64,000 nucleotides of DNA from the NCBI RefSeq assembly GCF_002270415.1, contig NZ_NNRI01000008.1, forward strand, positions 124,001-188,000, in the 5' to 3' direction. The position numbers and the translations under genes are program-made. Below, piece after piece: positions 59,588 to 64,000 of this stretch (within the stretch, counting starts at the first letter, position 1; each line of letters opens with the position of its first letter). Below the pieces are notes generated by a model. The model worked only from the letters and a program-made list of their open reading frames with translations, had not been told where the DNA came from and searched no databases. The stretch comes from Mesorhizobium sophorae (lineage in GTDB: Bacteria > Pseudomonadota > Alphaproteobacteria > Rhizobiales > Rhizobiaceae).

Positions 59588-60334
59588 ATGGGCAAGCTCA
59601 ACAACAAGGTCGCCATCGTCACCGGCGCCGCGCGAGGCATCGGTGCGGGCATCGCCAAACGGCTGGCGGCGGAAGGCGCTGCCGTCGTCGTTAACTACGC
59701 CTCCAGCCGTGAGGCTGCAGAACGCACGGTCAAGGAGATCGTCGCCGCCGGTGGCAAGGCGACTGCGGTTCGGGGTGACGTGGCCGAGGCTGCCGAAGTC
59801 GAGAAGATGTTCGAGGCCGCCGAGATCGCATTTGGCAAGCCAAGCATTCTGATCAACAACGCCGCGACCGCCAGCTTCGGCACGTTCGAGGAAGCCAGTG
59901 AGGCGGATTATCGGCGGCTCTTCGACACCAACGTACTGGGCACGATCCTGACCACAAAGGCTGCCATGCGCCACTTCCCCGAGACCGGCGGCAGCATCGT
60001 CAACATCGGCACGATCTCGAGCTGGAACCCGGTGCCAAACACCAGCCTCTATTCGGCCAGCAAAGCGGCGATCGATACGCTGACGCTTAGCCTGTCGAGA
60101 GAACTCGGAGCCCGCAACATCCGTGTCAACATCGTGGCGCCTGGCTATACCCATACCGAAATGACCGAAGGTATGGTCGGCACCGATTTCGGCAATATGC
60201 TGATCGCTGGCGTGCCCCTTGGCCAGCGCTTCGGCAAGCCGGACGACATCGCCCCGACCGTGGCCTTCCTCGCCTCGGACGAGGCGGCGTGGCTGACCGG
60301 CGAACGCATCAACGCGTCCGGCGGCGCTCGCTGA
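59588..60334 (+). CDS. Short-chain dehydrogenase/reductase
   Basis: A 248-residue classical SDR: GAARGIGAGI at 13-22, NNAAT at 90-94 (the usual NNAG is NNAA here), Ser144/Ser145 nearby, and Tyr155-x3-Lys159 in LYSASKAA. The end has PGYTHTEMTEGMVG and ASDEAAWLTGERINASGG. It resembles 3-oxoacyl-ACP-reductase-like or sugar-alcohol SDRs; the substrate is unknown. The divergent LysR gene likely controls it. Confidence 0.9.
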   Translation: MGKLNNKVAIVTGAARGIGAGIAKRLAAEGAAVVVNYASSREAAERTVKEIVAAGGKATAVRGDVAEAAEVEKMFEAAEIAFGKPSILINNAATASFGTFEEASEADYRRLFDTNVLGTILTTKAAMRHFPETGGSIVNIGTISSWNPVPNTSLYSASKAAIDTLTLSLSRELGARNIRVNIVAPGYTHTEMTEGMVGTDFGNMLIAGVPLGQRFGKPDDIAPTVAFLASDEAAWLTGERINASGGAR

Positions 60335-60519
60335 TACGACGCCGGCTCAACATCGGCCATCGGGCAGGCCATGGCCTCCCGGTGGCATCGCCGAGCACTT
60401 CCACAGCGGCGTTCCCAGGCGTTTCGCTGCTTTTCCCTTTATTGTGACAATGATCTATGGTTTGTCGCGCCGCGGCCAAGCGGCTGTTCCGGAGTGTTTT
60501 TTGAGGAGTGCTCGATAAA
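60335..60519 (+). promoter_or_regulatory. Upstream region of homospermidine synthase
   Basis: A 185-bp gap; AT-rich from about 60430 (TTTATTGTGACAATGATCTATGG). TTGTGACAATGATC and TATGG suggest a promoter near 60440-60465, but the elements are not clear-cut. GAGGAG at 60503-60508 is the ribosome site for the next gene. Confidence 0.35.
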
Positions 60520-61965
60520 ATGGCGAATGAAAACTGGCCCGTTTATGGTGAGATCACCGGCCCCGTGGTGATGATCGGCTTCGGCTCGATCGGACGGGGG
60601 ACGCTGCCGCTCATCGAACGCCATTTCACGTTCGACAAGTCGCGCATGACGGTCCTCGACCCACGCGACACCGACCGCAAGCTGCTCGACGAGCGCGGCA
60701 TCGCTTTCGTCCAGGACGCGGTGACCGAGAAGAACTACAAGAAGCTTTTGACGCCGCTCCTGACCAATGGCGGTGGCCAGGGCTTTTGCATCAACCTGTC
60801 AGTCGATACCGGCTCGGTGGACCTGATGCGGCTCTGCCGCAAGCTCGGCGTGCTTTACATCGACACCGTCGTCGAGCCATGGCTCGGCTTCTATTTCGAT
60901 GCCCAGGCCGACAATGCCAGCCGCACCAACTATGCGCTGCGCGAAGCGATGATCAAGGAAAAGCATGACAAGCCCGGCGGCGCGACGGCGGTCTCCACCT
61001 GCGGCGCCAATCCCGGCATGGTCTCGTGGTTCGTCAAGCAGGCGCTGGTCAACCTCGCTACCGATCTTGGCCTCGAGTTTTCTGAGCCTACGCAGGATGA
61101 CCGCGAGGGCTGGGCCAAGCTGATGAAGAAGGCCGGCGTCAAGGGCATCCACATCGCCGAGCGCGACACCCAGCGCGCCAAGAAGCCGAAGCCGATGGCT
61201 GTGTTCTGGAACACATGGTCGGTCGAGGGCTTCATTTCCGAGGGCCTGCAGCCTGCCGAGCTCGGCTGGGGCACGCATGAGACGTGGATGCCGAAGAACG
61301 CCAAGAAGCACAAGCACGGTTCGAAGGCCGCCATCTACCTGGAGCAGCCCGGCGCCAACACGCGCGTGCGTTCATGGTGCCCGACGCCAGGGCCGCAATA
61401 CGGCCTCCTTGTCACGCACAACGAGGCGATCTCGATCGCCGATTTCTTCACCGTGCGCTCCAGGAAGGGCAAGGTTCAATACCGCCCGACCTGCCACTAT
61501 GCCTATCATCCCTGCAATGACGCGATGCTGTCGCTGGACGAGATGTTCGGCGCCGCCGGCAAGCCTCAGCCGGTGCACCACGTGCTCGATGAGAACGAAT
61601 TGGTCGATGGTGTCGATGAACTCGGCGTGCTGCTCTACGGCCACGACAAGAATGCCTACTGGTACGGCTCACATCTTTCGCTGGCCGACGCGCGCAAGCT
61701 GGCGCCCTATCAGAACGCCACCGGTATGCAGGTCACCTCCGCGGTTCTGGCCGGCATGGTCTGGGCCCTGGAAAACCCTGAAGCCGGCATCGTCGAGGCC
61801 GACGAGATGGACTACAAGCGCTGCCTGGAAGTGCAGTCGCAATATCTGGGACCGGTCGAAGGCCACTACACCGACTGGACGCCGCTCGATAACCGGCCCG
61901 GCCTGTTCCCGGAAGACCTCGACCGCAGCGACCCGTGGCAATTCCGCAACATCCTCGTCCGATAG
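60520..61965 (+). CDS. hss: Homospermidine synthase
   Basis: Hss makes sym-homospermidine from two putrescines (or spermidine plus putrescine) with NAD, the main long polyamine of rhizobia. The 481-residue protein has MANENWPVYGEITGPVVMIG, the Rossmann motif GFGSIGRGTLPL, DTVVEPWLGFYFDAQADNAS, CGANPGMVSWFVKQALVNL and NRPGLFPEDLDRSDPWQFRN, all standard for the family. The ATG at 60520 has GGAG upstream; a GTG at 60508 overlaps the ribosome site. It uses the product of the decarboxylase at 33711, though the two are far apart. Confidence 0.96.
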   Translation: MANENWPVYGEITGPVVMIGFGSIGRGTLPLIERHFTFDKSRMTVLDPRDTDRKLLDERGIAFVQDAVTEKNYKKLLTPLLTNGGGQGFCINLSVDTGSVDLMRLCRKLGVLYIDTVVEPWLGFYFDAQADNASRTNYALREAMIKEKHDKPGGATAVSTCGANPGMVSWFVKQALVNLATDLGLEFSEPTQDDREGWAKLMKKAGVKGIHIAERDTQRAKKPKPMAVFWNTWSVEGFISEGLQPAELGWGTHETWMPKNAKKHKHGSKAAIYLEQPGANTRVRSWCPTPGPQYGLLVTHNEAISIADFFTVRSRKGKVQYRPTCHYAYHPCNDAMLSLDEMFGAAGKPQPVHHVLDENELVDGVDELGVLLYGHDKNAYWYGSHLSLADARKLAPYQNATGMQVTSAVLAGMVWALENPEAGIVEADEMDYKRCLEVQSQYLGPVEGHYTDWTPLDNRPGLFPEDLDRSDPWQFRNILVR

Positions 61966-62052
61966 CAGCCCCGTCAGCATGCCTCGTTGCCTTGCAATCG
62001 CCCGGAAATCAGGCGATTGAAGGGATGCGGACTGAGGAGAGGATTTCTTAAA

Positions 62053-62430
62053 ATGAACATTGCGCGCAAGATTGTTTGGATGAGCGTTGCGGCAGCCACT
62101 GTAGTGGGGCTTGCTGGCTGTGCGACCAGCGGCCCGGATGGACCGCCGATGGCGGCTTCGCCGAAAGGCGTCGAAGGCTCCTGGATCGACGCCAAGGGTA
62201 CCGGCCTTTCGACCTTCGCCAGCGGCACCTTCACGACCGTCGCCACCGACACCGGCCAGAAGCTTGCCGATGGCAGCTACACCATGACCGGCGCCACGTC
62301 GGTGCAGATCAACGGCACGTCGCTGATCCGCCAGACCGCGGTCAGCTTCAACTGCCTGATGGTGTCGACAAGCCAGCTCAACTGCACCAGCTCCAGCGGC
62401 CAGAACTTCGTGCTGACACGGCGCACCTGA
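62053..62430 (+). CDS. Omp10-like outer membrane lipoprotein
   Basis: A 125-residue lipoprotein. The signal ends in LAGC with Cys23 as lipidation site. The mature part (GVEGSWIDAKGTGLSTFASG; TDTGQKLADGSYTMTG; VSFNCLMVSTSQLNCTSSSG; FVLTRRT) lines up with Brucella Omp10, an outer-membrane lipoprotein linked to envelope and surface properties. It has two conserved cysteines in the C-terminal half. It is a single gene with a strong terminator. Confidence 0.87.
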   Translation: MNIARKIVWMSVAAATVVGLAGCATSGPDGPPMAASPKGVEGSWIDAKGTGLSTFASGTFTTVATDTGQKLADGSYTMTGATSVQINGTSLIRQTAVSFNCLMVSTSQLNCTSSSGQNFVLTRRT

Positions 62431-62454
62431 GCCAGCGAGTATTCGCTTCCCCAA

Positions 62455-62489
62455 GGGGACGGCGGCCATCGGCCGCCGTCCCTTTTTTG
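62455..62489 (+). terminator. Rho-independent terminator of the Omp10-like gene
   Basis: GGGACGGCGGCC (62456-62467) pairs fully with GGCCGCCGTCCC (62471-62482) over ATC, and TTTTTT follows. It begins 26 bp after the stop. Confidence 0.95.
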
Positions 62490-62622
62490 TGCCGGCAAAA
62501 GTCCCCGGATTTCCGCTTGCGTCATCTGGAACGCGATGGGAACATGGTTCCAAACGCCGACTGTTATGTTCCAGTCAAGCAAGAGCGTTAAACGCCTTTG
62601 ATCAGCCTTCCGGGAGACGAAG

Positions 62623-64000
62623 ATGAAGAAATTTGCTGCCATTGCCGCCCTCTCCGCCTCGACGCTCGCCCTGTCGTCCGGCGCATCCTTTGCCGACTAC
62701 ACGTTGAACATCCTGCACATCAACGACTGGCACAGCCGCATCGAAGGCAACAACAAATATGAATCGACCTGCTCGGCCGATGAGGAGACCAAGGGCGAGT
62801 GCATTGGCGGCGCGGGCCGGCTGATCACCGCGATCGCCCAGGAACGCAAGAAGCTGGAAGGCCAGAACGTGCTGCTGCTCAGCGCCGGCGACAATTTCCA
62901 GGGATCGCTGTTCTACACGACCTACAAAGGCAAGGTCGAAGGCGAATTCCTCAACGAGATGAAGTTCGACGCCATGGCGCTCGGCAACCATGAATTCGAC
63001 GATGGCGAGACGGCGTTGGCGCCGTTCCTCGACATGATCAAGTTCCCGGTGCTCGGCGCCAATGTGAAGGCCAACGCGCAATCCAAGCTCGGCGACCGCG
63101 TCAAGCCGTCGATTGTCGTCGAGGTCGGTGGCCAGAAGATCGGCATCATCGGCGCGGTGACCAATGACACCCCGGAACTCGCTTCCCCCGGCCCCAACAT
63201 CACCATCGAGGACGACGTCAAGTCGATCACCGCCGAGGTCGAGAAGCTGAAGGGCGAAGGCGTCAACAAGATCATCGCCGTGACCCATATCGGCTACAAG
63301 CGCGAGCGCGACGTCATCGCCAAGATCCCGGGCATCGACGTGGTCGTCGGCGGCCACAGCCACTCGCTGCTGTCGAACACCGACCCGAAGGCGGAGGGGC
63401 CCTACCCGACGATGGTCGACAATCCCGACGGCTACAAGGTGCCGGTCGTGCAGGCGGCGTCCTATTCCAAATATCTCGGCGAATTCAAGGTGGTGTTCGA
63501 CGACAACGGCGTCGTCAAATCGGCCAGCGGCGACCCGATCTTTCTCGACAAGTCGGTCACTCCCGACCCGGCTGTGCTCGCCCGCATCAAGGAGCTTGGC
63601 GCGCCGATCGAGGCGTTGAAAAACAAGGAAGTGGCCGAGACCACCGACGTCATCGACGGCAGCCGCGAGAACTGCCGTACCCGTGAATGCGCGATGGGCA
63701 ACCTCGTCTCCGACGCCATCCTCGACCGCGTCAAGGGACAGGGCGTCGAGATCGTCATCTCCAATGGCGGCGGCCTGCGTGCCTCGATCGACAAAGGCAC
63801 CGTCACCATGGGCGAGGTGCTGACCGTGCTGCCGTTCCAGAACACGCTGGCAACCTTCCAGATTTCCGGCAAGGACCTGGTGGCCGGCCTCGAGAACGGT
63901 CTCAGCCAGATCGAGGACGGCGCCGGCCGCTTCCCGCAGGTCGCCGGCCTGAAATATTCCTTCGACAAGTCGGTTGCACCCAATGCCGGTCGCGTCAAAT
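62623..64000 (+). CDS. Bifunctional UDP-sugar hydrolase/5'-nucleotidase, partial (3' end outside window)
   Basis: A periplasmic metallophosphoesterase that removes phosphate from nucleotides. The frame is open from the ATG at 62623 (GGGAGACGAAG upstream) to the window end, about 459 residues. A signal peptide (1-24, ending SFA) is followed by the metal-site motifs HINDWHSRIE, AGDNFQGS, ALGNHEFDDGE, THIGYKRERD and VVGGHSHSL. The C-terminal nucleotidase domain begins near 330 (CRTRECAMGNLVSDAILDRV; ISNGGGLRASIDKG; PFQNTLATFQISG). The protein probably continues for some further residues; the family usually reaches 550-650. Confidence 0.93.
   Translation, partial: MKKFAAIAALSASTLALSSGASFADYTLNILHINDWHSRIEGNNKYESTCSADEETKGECIGGAGRLITAIAQERKKLEGQNVLLLSAGDNFQGSLFYTTYKGKVEGEFLNEMKFDAMALGNHEFDDGETALAPFLDMIKFPVLGANVKANAQSKLGDRVKPSIVVEVGGQKIGIIGAVTNDTPELASPGPNITIEDDVKSITAEVEKLKGEGVNKIIAVTHIGYKRERDVIAKIPGIDVVVGGHSHSLLSNTDPKAEGPYPTMVDNPDGYKVPVVQAASYSKYLGEFKVVFDDNGVVKSASGDPIFLDKSVTPDPAVLARIKELGAPIEALKNKEVAETTDVIDGSRENCRTRECAMGNLVSDAILDRVKGQGVEIVISNGGGLRASIDKGTVTMGEVLTVLPFQNTLATFQISGKDLVAGLENGLSQIEDGAGRFPQVAGLKYSFDKSVAPNAGRVK

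Noticed and set aside
61995..62019. Hairpin CAATCGCC/GGCGATTG after hss as a terminator
   Set aside because: An 8-bp stem with a 9-nt loop but no T-run, so termination is not supported.

Overview
The window is alphaproteobacterial chromosome, almost certainly from the Rhizobiales and most like Mesorhizobium or a close Phyllobacteriaceae relative. The evidence is high GC, the rhizobial motility genes motB-motC-motD, FlaF/FlbT, an FtcR/Rem-type flagellar regulator, a Brucella Omp10-like lipoprotein, and rhizobial ornithine decarboxylase and homospermidine synthase. I saw no tRNA or rRNA gene, insertion sequence, CRISPR array or phage gene.

Region 1 (1-18266) is most of a flagellar regulon on the plus strand: end of motE, flgH, fliL, fliP, two flagellin genes, fliF, a FliH-like gene, motB, motC, motD, a transglycosylase, ftcR, flgE, flgK, flgL, flaF, flbT, flgD and fliQ. 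Many neighbours overlap by ATGA or TGATG, so translation is probably coupled. The two flagellin genes are the only ones here with long leaders and near-identical terminators of their own. The second has a textbook TTAA-N7-TTAACCAT CtrA-type site upstream, and both leaders carry hairpins next to the start that could be targets of FlbT.

Region 2 (18477-32438) continues the cluster (flhA, fliR, a FliJ-like gene, rod-binding flgJ, flgN and a FliL-like gene), but two blocks of unrelated genes interrupt it. One is an MFS transporter, a ClC channel and a frameshifted monooxygenase. The other is a DUF1194 protein, an EamA exporter, a BTAD/TPR regulator and a small secreted protein.

Region 3 (32636-50700) is housekeeping and accessory metabolism: an SCP2 protein behind an 18-bp operator-like dyad, acetyltransferases, ornithine decarboxylase with a long structured leader, an amidase with a LysR regulator, a metal set (DUF1007, a His-rich NicO permease, a CDF exporter), an erythronate-dehydrogenase-like epimerase, an aminotransferase, SDRs, DUF533, tRNA hydroxylase TrhO, KDPG aldolase and a DUF882 peptidase-like protein.

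Region 4 (50720-64000) holds a sigma-54 response regulator, oligoendopeptidase F, a membrane-anchored helix-hairpin-helix protein, pabB with a class IV aminotransferase, a YciI/DUF3445 pair, a divergent LysR/SDR pair, homospermidine synthase, the Omp10-like lipoprotein and the start of a 5'-nucleotidase that runs off the window.

No wholly new system stands out. The strongest leads are regulatory: the CtrA-type site and leader hairpins at the flagellins, the 21-bp tandem repeat before flgE, the dyad-overlapped promoter of the SCP2 gene, and the candidate speF-type RNA before the decarboxylase. The interruptions of the flagellar cluster are the best structural leads.
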